DNA of 64,000 bases from SCUS01 sp966211675 (GTDB taxonomy: Bacteria; Myxococcota_A; Polyangia; Polyangiales; Ga0077539). Both the position numbers and the translations under genes were made by a program. Shown here piece after piece: positions 16,199 through 29,342 of the stretch; the first letter of the stretch is position 1, and every line of letters starts with the position of its first letter. The DNA is taken from positions 1 through 64,000 of the forward strand of contig CBIHPK010000012.1 of the NCBI GenBank assembly GCA_966211675.1, written 5' to 3'. The notes beneath the pieces are model-generated. The model ran no database searches, was not told the origin of the DNA, and worked only from the letters and a program-made list of their open reading frames with translations.

Positions 16199-17206
16199 AT
16201 GATGGACCGTCCGGGCGCGATCCTCGGCCGACGTTACGAGCTGGAGCATTGCCTGGGCGCCGGGGCGATGGCCCGCGTCTGGTGCGCGACGGACCTGCAC
16301 ACGCAGGAGCGCGTGGCGATCAAGCGCGTGCTGGAGACCGTGCGCGACCGCGAGGACACGACGGCGCGCTTCCTCGACGAGATCCGGGTGACGCGCACGG
16401 TGGAGCACCCGCACGTCGCCGCGGGGCTCGACCACGGCCTCGACGGCGGCCCCTTCCTGGTGCTCGAGTGGGTCGACGGGGTCGACGCGCACGCCCTGGT
16501 CTCTCGCGGCGAGCGGGTGTCCCTCGCGGCCGGCGCGGCGATCGCGCTCGACCTCGCCGACGCGCTCTCCGCGGTGCACGCGCACCGCACCGGGGTGCTC
16601 CATCGGGACATCGCCCCGGGCAACGTGCTGCTCTCCCGCGACGGCCGCGCGCTGCTCTCGGACTTCGGCCTCGCGCGCTGGCTCGCCTGCCCCCGCGCGC
16701 AGCCCGCGCACATCGTGGTGGGCAAGCTCGGCTACCTGGCGCCGGAGGTGCTGCGCGGCCGGGTGCACGGCGTCCGGGCGGACCTCTACGGCCTCGGCGC
16801 GACGCTCTGGGAACTCCTCGCGGGCCGGAGGTTGTGGGCCCACGAGACGGACCCCGCGGCGAGGGCCAGGGCGTGGATGCGCAGCCCGAGGACGCCGCTC
16901 GCCGAGGCGTCGCCGGAGGTTCCGGCGCACCTGGCGGCGGTGGTCGACCGGTGCCTCGCGCTCGACCCCGCGGCGCGCCCCGCCAACGCGCGCGCCCTGC
17001 GCGAGGCGCTGGAGCGGGCCCTCGCCCGCGACCGGATCACCCCCTGCCGCGACGAGCTCGCCTGCGCCGTGTGGACCGCGACGAAGGACCTCCCCGCGCC
17101 GCAGCCCACCGCGAGGATTCGCCGCAGCCGCGCGGCCTACGTGACGGTGAGCGCGCTGGCGGTGCCGTCGGCGATCCGTCCCCGGGCGATCGCGGCCGTC
17201 GGCTGA
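16199..17206 (+). CDS. Hanks-type Ser/Thr protein kinase, soluble
   Basis: This 335-residue protein is a eukaryote-like Ser/Thr kinase with all catalytic elements: glycine loop LGAGAMARV (19-27), ATP-anchoring Lys42 in AIKR, catalytic HRD (135-137) with APGN instead of the usual KPxN, DFG (155-157), and the APE motif. The catalytic-loop Lys (HRDxK) is replaced by Ala, which is unusual and could weaken activity. There is no transmembrane or sensor domain; the last 60 residues are basic and low-complexity. It is typical of the kinase families expanded in myxobacteria. Target unknown. A second ATG directly follows the first; the promoter spacing favours 16199. Confidence 0.88.
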   Translation: MMDRPGAILGRRYELEHCLGAGAMARVWCATDLHTQERVAIKRVLETVRDREDTTARFLDEIRVTRTVEHPHVAAGLDHGLDGGPFLVLEWVDGVDAHALVSRGERVSLAAGAAIALDLADALSAVHAHRTGVLHRDIAPGNVLLSRDGRALLSDFGLARWLACPRAQPAHIVVGKLGYLAPEVLRGRVHGVRADLYGLGATLWELLAGRRLWAHETDPAARARAWMRSPRTPLAEASPEVPAHLAAVVDRCLALDPAARPANARALREALERALARDRITPCRDELACAVWTATKDLPAPQPTARIRRSRAAYVTVSALAVPSAIRPRAIAAVG

Positions 17207-17213
17207 CGCCCCT

Positions 17214-17573
17214 TCAGTGGTGATAGATGGCGTCGGGCCGGAGGGCCTCGTAGTGCCGCACGGCCGCGTCGCCGACCGCCTTCACGGAGGCCGCGAAGAG
17301 CGCGGGCCGCGCCGCCCAGCCCACCAGCGGAACCCACCCGACGGCCTCGCCGAGGGCCTTCACCCCGAGGTTCTTCACGGTGGAGAGCCCGATGAGCTTC
17401 ACCGCGCCGGCGTCGTCGATGCGCTCTCCATAGGCGGCCGCGATGTCGACGACCAGCTTCACCTCCGCGGCGGTGACCGCCATGGAGGTGCCCGGGACCG
17501 GGATGAGCCCGCCGACCCCCGCCCCCGCCGCGTATTTCATCACGAGCTGCTGACAGTGTTCGCGTGCGAGCAT
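17214..17573 (-). CDS. Small DUF697-like membrane-associated protein
   Basis: The 119-residue protein has two weakly hydrophobic, glycine-rich helices (about 14-46, with GGLIPVPGTSMAVTAAEVKLVVDIAAAYG, split here as GGLIPVPGTS and AEVKLVVDIAAAYG, and about 78-104, with GWVPLVGWAARPALF). This resembles the DUF697/YcjF-type membrane domain often linked to small GTPases. No GTPase is adjacent. The ATG at 17573 is chosen because the open frame further upstream runs through the antisense of the tRNA gene. It is convergent with the kinase gene. The family is likely but not certain, and the role is unknown. Confidence 0.65.
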   Translation of the reverse strand: MLAREHCQQLVMKYAAGAGVGGLIPVPGTSMAVTAAEVKLVVDIAAAYGERIDDAGAVKLIGLSTVKNLGVKALGEAVGWVPLVGWAARPALFAASVKAVGDAAVRHYEALRPDAIYHH

Positions 17574-17618
17574 CGGGGGGCCTCCGACCGAAGGGCCTGT
17601 TGGGGGGTAGAAGAACGG

Positions 17619-17690
17619 TGCGCGGGGCAGGGATCGAACCTGCGACATCCTGCGTGTAAAGCAGGCGCTCTGCCACTGAGCTAACCGCGC
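17619..17690 (-). tRNA. tRNA-Val (anticodon TAC)
   Basis: A full cloverleaf reads on the minus strand: acceptor GCGCGG, D-arm GCTCAGTGGCAGAGC, anticodon stem CCTGC/GCAGG around loop TTTACAC (anticodon TAC, valine), and T-arm GCAGG-TTCGATC-CCTGC. Positions 7 and 66 would form a T-C mismatch. The discriminator is A, followed by CCG, so the 3' CCA is not fully encoded and must be completed by CCA-adding enzyme. Confidence 0.95.
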
Positions 17691-17728
17691 TCGCGAGACC
17701 CCCCTTGTGCTCCGCGGGGGTCCGCAGG

Positions 17729-20209
<2,481 letters not shown>

Positions 20210-20233
20210 GGAGGCTCCTAAGGCGAGAGGAGG

Positions 20234-21490
<1,257 letters not shown>

Positions 21491-21549
21491 CAGTGCCTCG
21501 TTCCTCCACGGCTCAATGCGCGTGGCTGGGATATGCTCAATCCGGGTCG

Positions 21550-21579
21550 AGTCTAGACGCCGCCCCACTACGGGGCAAG
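21550..21579 (-). promoter_or_regulatory. Candidate clpX promoter
   Basis: On the minus strand CTTGCC (21574-21579), an 18-base spacer and TAGACT (21550-21555) precede clpX by a leader of about 55 bases. The TAGACT hexamer lies inside the palindrome GTCTAGAC. Confidence 0.5.
21562..21576. terminator. Small GC hairpin between clpP and clpX
   Basis: GCCCC-ACTAC-GGGGC forms a five-base-pair stem 23 bases after the clpP stop. It overlaps the -35 of the clpX promoter candidate. It could attenuate read-through, but it has no T-tract. Confidence 0.3.
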
Positions 21580-21598
21580 CGAACCGCAGCGATCGCGC

Positions 21599-22219
<621 letters not shown>

Positions 22220-22221
22220 GC

Positions 22222-23523
22222 TCACGCCTCCTTCGCCGGACCGACTTCGCTGGCGTCGGTCGGCACCTCCGTGATCGTCGCCTTGCTCAACAGCAGGTCG
22301 AGCACCTTCTTCTCCAGCACCTCGCTGATGAGCAGGTCGCGCTTCTGCTGGTCGCGGTACTCCACGCGCAGCCGCGGGAGCGCGCGCCCGGTCTCCTTCG
22401 CCATCTCCTCGAGCCGGGCGTTGAGGTCCGCCTCGGTGACGCTGATGCCGTGCGTGCGCGCCACCTCGGTGAGGAGCAGGCCTGCGCGCACCCGCTGCTC
22501 GGCCTCGCCGCGCAGGGTCGACTCGAGGTCGGCGCCCTCGCCGAGCGAGCCGCCGAGCTCGCGCAGCAGCGACGGCCGGAGCTGCCCGAGCACCTGGGTC
22601 ACGAGCGACGGCGGCACCGGGATGGTGTTGGCCTTCACCAGGCTCTCGATGGCCTCCTCGCGGACCTCGTCGTCCGAGCGGTCGGCGAACTGCTTCTGGA
22701 GCGTGGCGAGCGTGCTGGCCTTGAGGGCCTCGAGGCTCTCGGCGCCGACGTCCTTGGCGAACTCGTCGTCGAGCTCGGGGAGCACCTTCTCCTGGAGCGC
22801 GGTGAGCGACAGGCGGAAGGCGGCGGTCTTGCCCGCGAGCTCCTTCTGACGGTGCGTCTCCGGGAAGGTCACCGGGACCTCACGGGTCTCGCCCGGGGAC
22901 ATTCCCCGGAGGCCGTCGTCGATCTCCTTGATCAGGGTGTTGCGGCCGAGCTCCACGGTGCGGCCCTTGGCGCCGAACTCCACCAGCTCGTTGCCGTCGA
23001 CCAGGATCGCGACGTCGAAGGTCGCCGTGTCCGTCTCCTTCGCGGGGCGCATGGGCTCCGGCGTGCGGAGCGTGGCGTTCTCCTCGCGCTTCTGCTGGAG
23101 GGCGACGTCGAGCTCCTTGTCGCCGACGGAGTAGACCTTGCGGGTGAGCTTGAGCGCGCCGAGGTCGATGCCGCTCATGTCGGGGCGGACCTCGACCTGC
23201 GCGGTGTAGGCCCACTCGGCGGTGCTCAGCAGGTCGCTCTCGGTCTCGACGCGCGGCTGGCCGATGACCTCGAGCTTCTGATCGCGGATGGCGCCCGGCA
23301 GCGTCTCGTCGATCATCTTGCGGAACACGTCCGACGCGACCTGCCCCCCGAAGTACTGCTTCAGCACCGGGCGCGGCACCTTGCCCTTGCGGAACCCTCG
23401 GATCTGCGCGTCGCGCCCGAGCTTCTGGAAGGCGCGGTCGAGTTCGGCGTCGACCTTCTCCTTGGCCAGGACGACGCGGAGCGACACTTCAACGGGCGAG
23501 AGACGCGAGACAGTGACCTGCAT
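22222..23523 (-). CDS. tig: Trigger factor, ribosome-associated chaperone and prolyl isomerase
   Basis: The 433-residue chaperone binds nascent chains at the ribosome exit. The N-terminal ribosome-binding domain carries the signature region GFRKGKVPRPVL near residues 43-54. A central FKBP-type PPIase domain (about 160-250, TDTATFDVAILVDG to TREVPVTFPE) and a helical C-terminal chaperone domain follow. The ATG at 23523 opens MQVTVSRLSPVEVSLRV, the family start. It is first in the tig-clpP-clpX-lon run and has a near-consensus promoter. Confidence 0.97.
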   Translation of the reverse strand: MQVTVSRLSPVEVSLRVVLAKEKVDAELDRAFQKLGRDAQIRGFRKGKVPRPVLKQYFGGQVASDVFRKMIDETLPGAIRDQKLEVIGQPRVETESDLLSTAEWAYTAQVEVRPDMSGIDLGALKLTRKVYSVGDKELDVALQQKREENATLRTPEPMRPAKETDTATFDVAILVDGNELVEFGAKGRTVELGRNTLIKEIDDGLRGMSPGETREVPVTFPETHRQKELAGKTAAFRLSLTALQEKVLPELDDEFAKDVGAESLEALKASTLATLQKQFADRSDDEVREEAIESLVKANTIPVPPSLVTQVLGQLRPSLLRELGGSLGEGADLESTLRGEAEQRVRAGLLLTEVARTHGISVTEADLNARLEEMAKETGRALPRLRVEYRDQQKRDLLISEVLEKKVLDLLLSKATITEVPTDASEVGPAKEA

Positions 23524-23567
23524 GGAACGCTGTGCCTCAACGGGGGGTGAAAGGTGACGGGCGGCGG

Positions 23568-23595
23568 ACTCTAACGAGGGGGGCCTATGTGTCAA
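23568..23595 (-). promoter_or_regulatory. Near-consensus sigma-70 promoter of tig
   Basis: On the minus strand the perfect -35 TTGACA (23590-23595) is followed after 16 bases by TAGAGT (23568-23573). It gives a leader of about 40 bases. It is the best promoter in the window by eye and gives a reference for the local -10 form TAGANT. Confidence 0.7.
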
Positions 23596-23603
23596 GCACG
23601 CGA

Positions 23604-24596
23604 TCAGCGGATGGCGGTGACCCAGCCGAGCGCTCGACGCACCTCCGGCACGAAGTCCGGCGGCAGCTGGTGCCCCGCGGCGGCGAGGATACGGAGCTCG
23701 ATCCGACCCAGGCGCTCGCGGCGCATGAGCGCGGCGGCGCGCCGGGAGCGCTCGACGATGCCATCACCGGCACCGGTAAGGAGGTACACGCGGCGGAGCG
23801 CTCGACGGGCCGCGGGGTAGAGCTCGGTGTTCATCCCGACGTAGCCGTCGTGCGCGGCGAAGATCACCCAGCGGGGGAAGACCACCGGCTCCATCAGGCC
23901 GGTCTGCATCGCCACGAAGGCGCCCTCGCTGAAGCCCATCACCACGTTGTCGTTGCGCCGGACCCGCCGGGGGAAGCGGCGCGAGAGCGCGTCGAGCGAG
24001 GCCATGGTGTAGCTGTGGGCGAGCGCGGCGTTGTTGTTCCAGACCCGGTGGCCGTCTCCGCGGACACCGGGGCCCTGCGGGCAGACCAGCCACCCCCGCT
24101 GCGTCACCACCGGGGCGAAGCGGGCGCAGTTCTCCCTCGGGTCGGCCCCCCGCGCGTGCAGGTACACGAACACCCTCGCCCGGCCCCCTACCCTCGGCCG
24201 GAAGAACCACGCGTCTGGAATCCCCGGGAGCTCCAGCTGCTCGGGGTCCGCCGGGTTGCGCCGCCGCCGGGCCCGCTGCGCCGCCACCAGCCGCTCGTGC
24301 TCGAGCCGGTCGTCCGAGCGGCCGAACATCCGCGCCCGCACCGGACGCGTGGTGCCGGTCACCGTGTTGGGCCGGGTGGGCAGCGGCTCGTCCGGCTGCG
24401 CGTGCGCCTCGGGGGCGGGCGACGGGGTCGGCCCGTCGTCGGGCAGCTCCGTCGAGTCGCCGACGACGATCGGGTCGGGCTCGGCGCTCCCTCCATCGGG
24501 CGCGGGCTGGGCCGCCGCCCCGGGCGACCACAGCGCGACCGCGAGCAGCGCTCCGCGCGCGAGGGACCATGGCCTGGTGGGGTGACCCGGGGACAT
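23604..24596 (-). CDS. Secreted alpha/beta-hydrolase-fold protein
   Basis: The 330-residue protein has an N-terminal signal peptide (ALLAVALWSPGAAAQ) and a disordered Pro/Asp-rich linker to about residue 85. An alpha/beta hydrolase domain follows. The nucleophile elbow is GFSEGA, the acid probably the Asp in GAGDGIVE, and the base the His in AAGHQLPP. VFVYLHARG resembles the HG oxyanion strand of esterases. It is likely a periplasmic or secreted esterase/peptidase-like enzyme; the substrate is unknown. It has its own promoter inside the end of the cytochrome gene and an implied 5' end only a few bases before the ATG. Confidence 0.8.
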   Translation of the reverse strand: MSPGHPTRPWSLARGALLAVALWSPGAAAQPAPDGGSAEPDPIVVGDSTELPDDGPTPSPAPEAHAQPDEPLPTRPNTVTGTTRPVRARMFGRSDDRLEHERLVAAQRARRRRNPADPEQLELPGIPDAWFFRPRVGGRARVFVYLHARGADPRENCARFAPVVTQRGWLVCPQGPGVRGDGHRVWNNNAALAHSYTMASLDALSRRFPRRVRRNDNVVMGFSEGAFVAMQTGLMEPVVFPRWVIFAAHDGYVGMNTELYPAARRALRRVYLLTGAGDGIVERSRRAAALMRRERLGRIELRILAAAGHQLPPDFVPEVRRALGWVTAIR

Positions 24597-24606
24597 TGGG
24601 CGGAGT

Positions 24607-24636
24607 GCGTTAGCGCCCGTCCGCGCCGAGGGTCAA
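24607..24636 (-). promoter_or_regulatory. Candidate promoter of the secreted hydrolase gene
   Basis: On the minus strand TTGACC (24631-24636), an 18-base spacer and TAACGC (24607-24612) lie just downstream of the stop codon of the cytochrome b/c gene. The -10 ends ten bases before the ATG at 24596. No Shine-Dalgarno sequence fits, so a leaderless transcript is likely. Confidence 0.55.
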
Positions 24637-24637
24637 G

Positions 24638-26395
24638 TCAGGGCGCCGGGGCCGGCGCCTCCTCGGGCTCGTGCATCACCGCCGGGGCGGGGCGGGTGCG
24701 CAGCGAGCGCGTGTAGTCGACGACCATCGTCAGCTCGCGCTCGTTCATCCGATCGTGGAAGCGCGGCATGTGATTGCGCTCGCCGTAGTTCTCGCGTGCG
24801 CCGGGGTTGAGCATCTGCGCGCGGATGTACGCGCGGGAGCCCCACGCGTCGAGGTTCGGGGCGTCGCGGTCGACGGCCTCGGTGCCGGAGGTGTCGCCCT
24901 CCCCCTGGTGGCAGGTGGTGCAGCGGCGGTGGTAGATCGTGTCGCCCGCGGCCACGAGCGCGGCGTCCGGGGTCGGCTCGCCGGGCTCATACCCCCTCGA
25001 GTAAAGCCACTCCGCCACCGCCCGCACCCCGTCGTCGTGGAGGCGCCGGAGCTGCCCCCGCATGTCGTGGATCTCCGTGGTCCCCATGAGCTCCGGGTGG
25101 TCGGGCCATACGACGAAGGCCGTCGCCCACTCGCGGGAGCCGAAGCCGTCGAGCCGAGGGCCCTTGTGCTCGCGGCTCACGCCGCGCACGGCGTGGCAGG
25201 TTCCGCAGTGCTGCACGAAGAGCTCGCCGGGGCGCACCGCGGGGTCGTTGTGGAGCATCTCCAGCGGACCCTCCGGGGGAATGCCCGCTCGGGCGAGCCG
25301 CCTCGCCCGCCCCGCGGTGGCCTGGGCCTCCCGGAGCGAGCGACGGAAGGCGGGCGTCGCGAGGCCGCGGCGCTGCTGAACGCCCAGCGCCACCGCGCCG
25401 AGGCCCGCCAGCACCAGCGGCAGCAGCACCAGAGCGCGCCGGAAGCGGGAGTCGCTCCGGTCGATCCAGGGCAGCAGCGCGAGGAAGGTGGTGAGCGCGC
25501 CGGGGATGATCATCGTGCCGATGACCTGACGGCGGCCCGGGAAGTACCGGAGCAGCTGCGAGAGCGGCGAGAAGAACCAGGTGGGCACCGCGGGGAAGTG
25601 GCTCGCGGAGTCGGCCGGGGCGTCGAGGGGAGCGCCCCACTTGAGGGCCAGCCAGGTGACCACCGCGACGGCGACCATCGCCGCGACGGCGTCGCGCGCG
25701 GCCTGGCCGGGCCACCATCGGGCCTGCGGGTCGCCGCGATCGGCGTCGCCCTTCAGGCCGTGGCGGCGGACCATCGCGACGTGCGCCCGCACGCCCAGCA
25801 GCAGCGCCAGCGGGACCAGCCACACGTGCAGGGTGTGGAAGCGCGTCAGGGTGAGCTGGCCGAAGTGCGCTCCGCCGATGAGCAGGCGCTGGAGGGCGTG
25901 ACCCAGCAGCGGGACGCTCGCGATGATGCCGACCTCGATGCGGGAGACCCAGTAGCCGCGCTGGTCCCAGGAGAGCGGGAAGCCGGTCATCGCGGCGAAG
26001 AGGACCAGACCCCCGAGCGCGAGGCCGAGCAGGTGGTTGATCTCTCGCGGCCGGCGCGATGCCCGGTCGACGACCACCTGCACGAGGTGCAGCCCGAGCA
26101 GCACCACGATGGCGTGCATGCCGAAGTGATGGAGCCCACGCACGAGGTGCCCCCACGGCAGCACCACCTCCATGTACCAGGTGCTCGACCACGCGGCGGT
26201 GGTGGTGGGCGAGTACACCGTCATCATCGCAGCGCCGGTGACCGCCTCCAGCAGCAGCAGCGAGACCAGCGCGGCGCCGAACACGCGACGCCAGCGGGGA
26301 CCGCCGGGCGCCGCCACGTCGACCGCGCGCCCGAGGGCGCTCGGCAGCCCGGTGCGCTCCTCGAGGAAGGCCTTCCATCGCGGGGGCGAGGTCAT
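24638..26395 (-). CDS. Cytochrome b fused to a dihaem cytochrome c (bc-type complex)
   Basis: The 585-residue membrane protein is an eight-to-nine-helix cytochrome b of the bc1/b6f class. Haem-ligand His pairs lie in HHFGMHAIVVLLGLHL and RFHTLHVWLVPLALLLGVRAH (each longer motif reduced here to GMHAIVVLLGLH and FHTLHVWLVPLA). A C-terminal extension (about residues 400-585) has two cytochrome c domains, CGTCH and CTTCH. With the Rieske gene just upstream it makes a two-gene quinol:cytochrome oxidoreductase that moves electrons to periplasmic carriers and pumps protons. The N-terminal EERTGLP segment is typical of fused-type cytochrome b. The ATG at 26395 lies four bases after the Rieske stop. 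Confidence 0.9.
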   Translation of the reverse strand: MTSPPRWKAFLEERTGLPSALGRAVDVAAPGGPRWRRVFGAALVSLLLLEAVTGAAMMTVYSPTTTAAWSSTWYMEVVLPWGHLVRGLHHFGMHAIVVLLGLHLVQVVVDRASRRPREINHLLGLALGGLVLFAAMTGFPLSWDQRGYWVSRIEVGIIASVPLLGHALQRLLIGGAHFGQLTLTRFHTLHVWLVPLALLLGVRAHVAMVRRHGLKGDADRGDPQARWWPGQAARDAVAAMVAVAVVTWLALKWGAPLDAPADSASHFPAVPTWFFSPLSQLLRYFPGRRQVIGTMIIPGALTTFLALLPWIDRSDSRFRRALVLLPLVLAGLGAVALGVQQRRGLATPAFRRSLREAQATAGRARRLARAGIPPEGPLEMLHNDPAVRPGELFVQHCGTCHAVRGVSREHKGPRLDGFGSREWATAFVVWPDHPELMGTTEIHDMRGQLRRLHDDGVRAVAEWLYSRGYEPGEPTPDAALVAAGDTIYHRRCTTCHQGEGDTSGTEAVDRDAPNLDAWGSRAYIRAQMLNPGARENYGERNHMPRFHDRMNERELTMVVDYTRSLRTRPAPAVMHEPEEAPAPAP

Positions 26396-26399
26396 GCGA

Positions 26400-26933
26400 T
26401 CAGCCCTCCTCGCGGATGCGCTCGGCCACGCCGAGCCGGAAGCGCGCCCAGCGCACCTCGACGTGACCGTCGCGCACCCGCGCCTCGATCGGGTCCATCG
26501 CGCGGGGAGAGGGGCCGCGCAGCGCCTCGCCGCGGCGATCGAAATCGCTGGTGTGGCAGGGGCACACGAAGCCCGTATCGCTGCGATCGATGAGGCAGCC
26601 GAGGTGGGGGCATACGGCCGAGAGCGCGCGCAGGGTCTCCGGCCCCTCACCCCCGCGGAGCAGCCAGACGGTGCCGAGGCGGCGGTCGGGCGAGACGTTC
26701 CAGACGTCGACCTCCGCGCCGATGACGTGCGCCTGGACGGGAGTGCCGATCGCGAGCTGCTCCCAGCGCGCCACCGCGCGCCAGCCCTCGTCGCCGCCCG
26801 GAGGACGGCCCGGCAGGCGCGGCGCGTTCGCGGAGGAGGCCACCAACGCCGCCGCGGGCAGCACGACCGCCCCTGCGGCCGCGGCGCCCGCGACCCCGGC
26901 CACGACCTTCAATGCCTTCCTTCGATCGACCAT
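26400..26933 (-). CDS. Rieske 2Fe-2S protein of a bc-type complex
   Basis: The 177-residue protein has an N-terminal twin-arginine-like signal/anchor (DRRKALKVVAG plus an Ala-rich hydrophobic stretch) and a Rieske domain. Box 1 is CPHLGC (Cys108, His110, Cys113) and box 2 is CPCHTS (Cys124, Cys126, His127), so cluster ligands and the disulfide cysteines are all present. Thr replaces the usual Gly of CHGS. It transfers electrons from quinol to cytochrome c and is co-transcribed with the cytochrome b/c gene. Confidence 0.93.
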   Translation of the reverse strand: MVDRRKALKVVAGVAGAAAAGAVVLPAAALVASSANAPRLPGRPPGGDEGWRAVARWEQLAIGTPVQAHVIGAEVDVWNVSPDRRLGTVWLLRGGEGPETLRALSAVCPHLGCLIDRSDTGFVCPCHTSDFDRRGEALRGPSPRAMDPIEARVRDGHVEVRWARFRLGVAERIREEG

Positions 26934-26994
26934 TCCTCGGGGACCTCCACCTTCACGCGTCGATGTGCCGCTGCCGGACTCGAAACCCGTGCAC

Positions 26995-27000
26995 TATCCT
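26995..27000 (+). promoter_or_regulatory. -10-like box before the Omp85 lipoprotein gene
   Basis: TATCCT ends eight bases before the ATG at 27009. There is no purine-rich ribosome site. The -35 region is weak (CTGCCG). Confidence 0.35.
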
Positions 27001-27008
27001 CGCAGTCG

Positions 27009-29342
27009 ATGACCGGTCCGCGTCGAACCCTTCACTTCAGCCTCGCTGCGGTCGCGCTCATCGTCACAGGCTGTCCCGCTCGGATCGTGCCTGGGCGGAC
27101 GATCGTAACGGAACTGAACCTGCAGGGAGTCCATAACGTCGACGACGACGCCCTGCGCAACCGGGTCGCCACGCGAGAGACCTCCCTCTGGCCCGCCAAC
27201 CGGCCACGCTTCCTCCGCTGGTGGCGCTGGTGGTGGGTCGACCCCGAGTACCTCGATCCCGCGGCGCTCACGCGCGACCAGGCCCGCGTGCTGCGCTTCT
27301 ACCAGGCGCGCGGCTACTACGACGCCCACGTCGCGAGGCCGCGGGTCACCGAGCTCGGCAACAGCCGCGCGCGCGTCGACATCGACGTGACCGAGGGCGC
27401 GCCCACGCTGGTGGAGGACCTCCGCCTGCGAGGCTGCGAGCCCGGTGACGTCGACCCGCTCCCCGCGCGCATCTGTGCCAGCATCAGCTCCGGGCTGCGC
27501 ACCACCCCGGGCTCGCTCTTCGACGAGGACCGCTTCCACTTCGACCGCTCGCTGATCTTCGACTCGCTGCGCGAGGCGGGCTACGCGACGCCGACGGTGA
27601 TCCCGCACGCCGCGGTCGACCCGGCGACCCGCCGCGCGTGGGTCGAGTACACCGCCCGCTCCGGCCCGCAGAGCCGCTTCGGCGTGGTGACGCTGCGCCT
27701 CTCGCCCAGCACCGCGCCCTACACCGCGACGCACCTGCCCAACGGGCTCCCGGTGTCGGTCATCCGCTCGGCGCTCAACATCGACCCGGGCAACCGCTAC
27801 TCGCGCCGCGCGCTCGTCGACGGCCAGCAGGCCCTCTTCGACCTCGGCGTCTTCGGCATCGCGCGCATCGAGGAGGCCCCCCGGCCCGGCGGCGTCGTCG
27901 ACCTCAACCTCACGCTCTCTACCGCGCGCCTCTGGCGGGCGCGACTCGGCGGCGGCGTCGAGTACGACAGCGTCCGCTCCAACGTCCACCTGCTCGCCTC
28001 GTACGAGCACCGCAACGCGCTCGGCGGGTTCCGGCGCTTCCGCATCGAGGCGCGGCCACTGCTCTACTTCGTCAACCTCGGGAGCTTGTTCCGCGGCGGA
28101 GACGCCCAGACGCAGGCGCCATTCCGGGTAGTGCCCGGCGCCTCGGTGATGATGGAGATCGCGCGGCCGGAGATCTTCCGTCGCACGCTGGGCCTGGTCT
28201 CCGTGCAGTACGAGCTCGCGCCGGACCCGCTCATCCCCTCGATCGCGTACCGCCAGGCCGCGCGCGTCACCGCCGGGCTCGAGCGCACCTTCACCCGGCG
28301 CATCCACGGCGCGTTCTATGTGCGCTTCACCGACCTTCAGTACCGGCCCAACGAGATCGCCGACGGCGCCACCTTTCGGACCAACCGCGAGACGCTCGAG
28401 AACGACCCCATCTACCGGGACCTCTACTTCGACCAGCGCTATCTGCACCTCGAGCAGACGATCTCCTACGACACCCGCGACGACCGGGCGCACCCCTCGC
28501 GGGGCGTCTTCCTCTCGGCCAACCTCCTGGAGGGCGTGCGCATCCCGTCGGTGTCGGAATACACCTTCGTCCGCGCCTCCGCCGAGGCCCGCACCTACGT
28601 CTCACCGCTGCGCAACATCGTGTTCGCCTTCCGCGCCATGGTCGGCGGGACCATCGGCAGCTCCTACGAGGCCAACGGCCACCGCTACTGGCCGCTGCCT
28701 TCGGACCTGCGCTTCGTCTCCGGCGGCTCGCAGTCCAACCGCGGCTACCCCTACGGCCGCGTGGGCGTGCTCGGAACCGTGCCCATCGCGGCCATGGCCG
28801 GCACCGGCGCCTCGGCCGAGCGCACCACTGCGCTCGGGGGGACGGGCGTCTTCGAGGCCTCCGCCGAGGCGCGCTGGCAGCCCAGCCATTTCGGCATGGT
28901 GGCCTTCCTCGACCTCTCCAACGTCGTCGGCATCGACCCGGAGCCCTTCGTCAACCCGCAGGGGATGCAGGCGCCCGGGTGCCAGCCCACCGCCACCAAC
29001 GCTGTCCCCGACGGCGTCGGATGCGCCGCCGATCGGAGCAACCGCTCGCTGCCCCCGCCGCGCGGCCTCGACCTCGACACCGTCCGCGAGCTCTTCACCA
29101 ACCTGCACCCCTCCGTCGGCATCGGCCTCCGCTACCTGACCCCCATCGGCCCGCTGCGCGCCGACTTCGCCGTGCGCCTCGCGGACCTCGGCTGCTCGCG
29201 CAACGCCGCCGACGTCGCCGCGCAGAACCGCGCCGCCCCCAGTGGCTGGGCCGCCTACTACGTCGTCACCCAGCCGCGCTGCGACTTCTTCGGCGCCGAC
29301 ATCCCCCTTGCGATCCAGCTCTCGCTGGGGGAGGCCTACTGA
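27009..29342 (+). CDS. Omp85-family outer-membrane protein with lipoprotein signal (TamA/TamL-like)
   Basis: The 777-residue protein begins with a signal ending VTGC (Cys22 by the lipobox rule), then POTRA-type domains (about 35-330, with RFYQARGYYDAHV and DSLREAGYATP) and a C-terminal 16-strand barrel (about 345-777). Barrel features include YDTRDDRAHPSRG and GGSQSNRGYPYG, the latter close to the RGY lid motif of Omp85 proteins. The next gene encodes TamB, so this is most likely the TamA partner in lipid or protein transport to the outer membrane. A lipidated TamA (TamL) is known in Bacteroidetes; finding the lipobox here is notable. The gene overlaps tamB by one base. Confidence 0.85.
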   Translation: MTGPRRTLHFSLAAVALIVTGCPARIVPGRTIVTELNLQGVHNVDDDALRNRVATRETSLWPANRPRFLRWWRWWWVDPEYLDPAALTRDQARVLRFYQARGYYDAHVARPRVTELGNSRARVDIDVTEGAPTLVEDLRLRGCEPGDVDPLPARICASISSGLRTTPGSLFDEDRFHFDRSLIFDSLREAGYATPTVIPHAAVDPATRRAWVEYTARSGPQSRFGVVTLRLSPSTAPYTATHLPNGLPVSVIRSALNIDPGNRYSRRALVDGQQALFDLGVFGIARIEEAPRPGGVVDLNLTLSTARLWRARLGGGVEYDSVRSNVHLLASYEHRNALGGFRRFRIEARPLLYFVNLGSLFRGGDAQTQAPFRVVPGASVMMEIARPEIFRRTLGLVSVQYELAPDPLIPSIAYRQAARVTAGLERTFTRRIHGAFYVRFTDLQYRPNEIADGATFRTNRETLENDPIYRDLYFDQRYLHLEQTISYDTRDDRAHPSRGVFLSANLLEGVRIPSVSEYTFVRASAEARTYVSPLRNIVFAFRAMVGGTIGSSYEANGHRYWPLPSDLRFVSGGSQSNRGYPYGRVGVLGTVPIAAMAGTGASAERTTALGGTGVFEASAEARWQPSHFGMVAFLDLSNVVGIDPEPFVNPQGMQAPGCQPTATNAVPDGVGCAADRSNRSLPPPRGLDLDTVRELFTNLHPSVGIGLRYLTPIGPLRADFAVRLADLGCSRNAADVAAQNRAAPSGWAAYYVVTQPRCDFFGADIPLAIQLSLGEAY

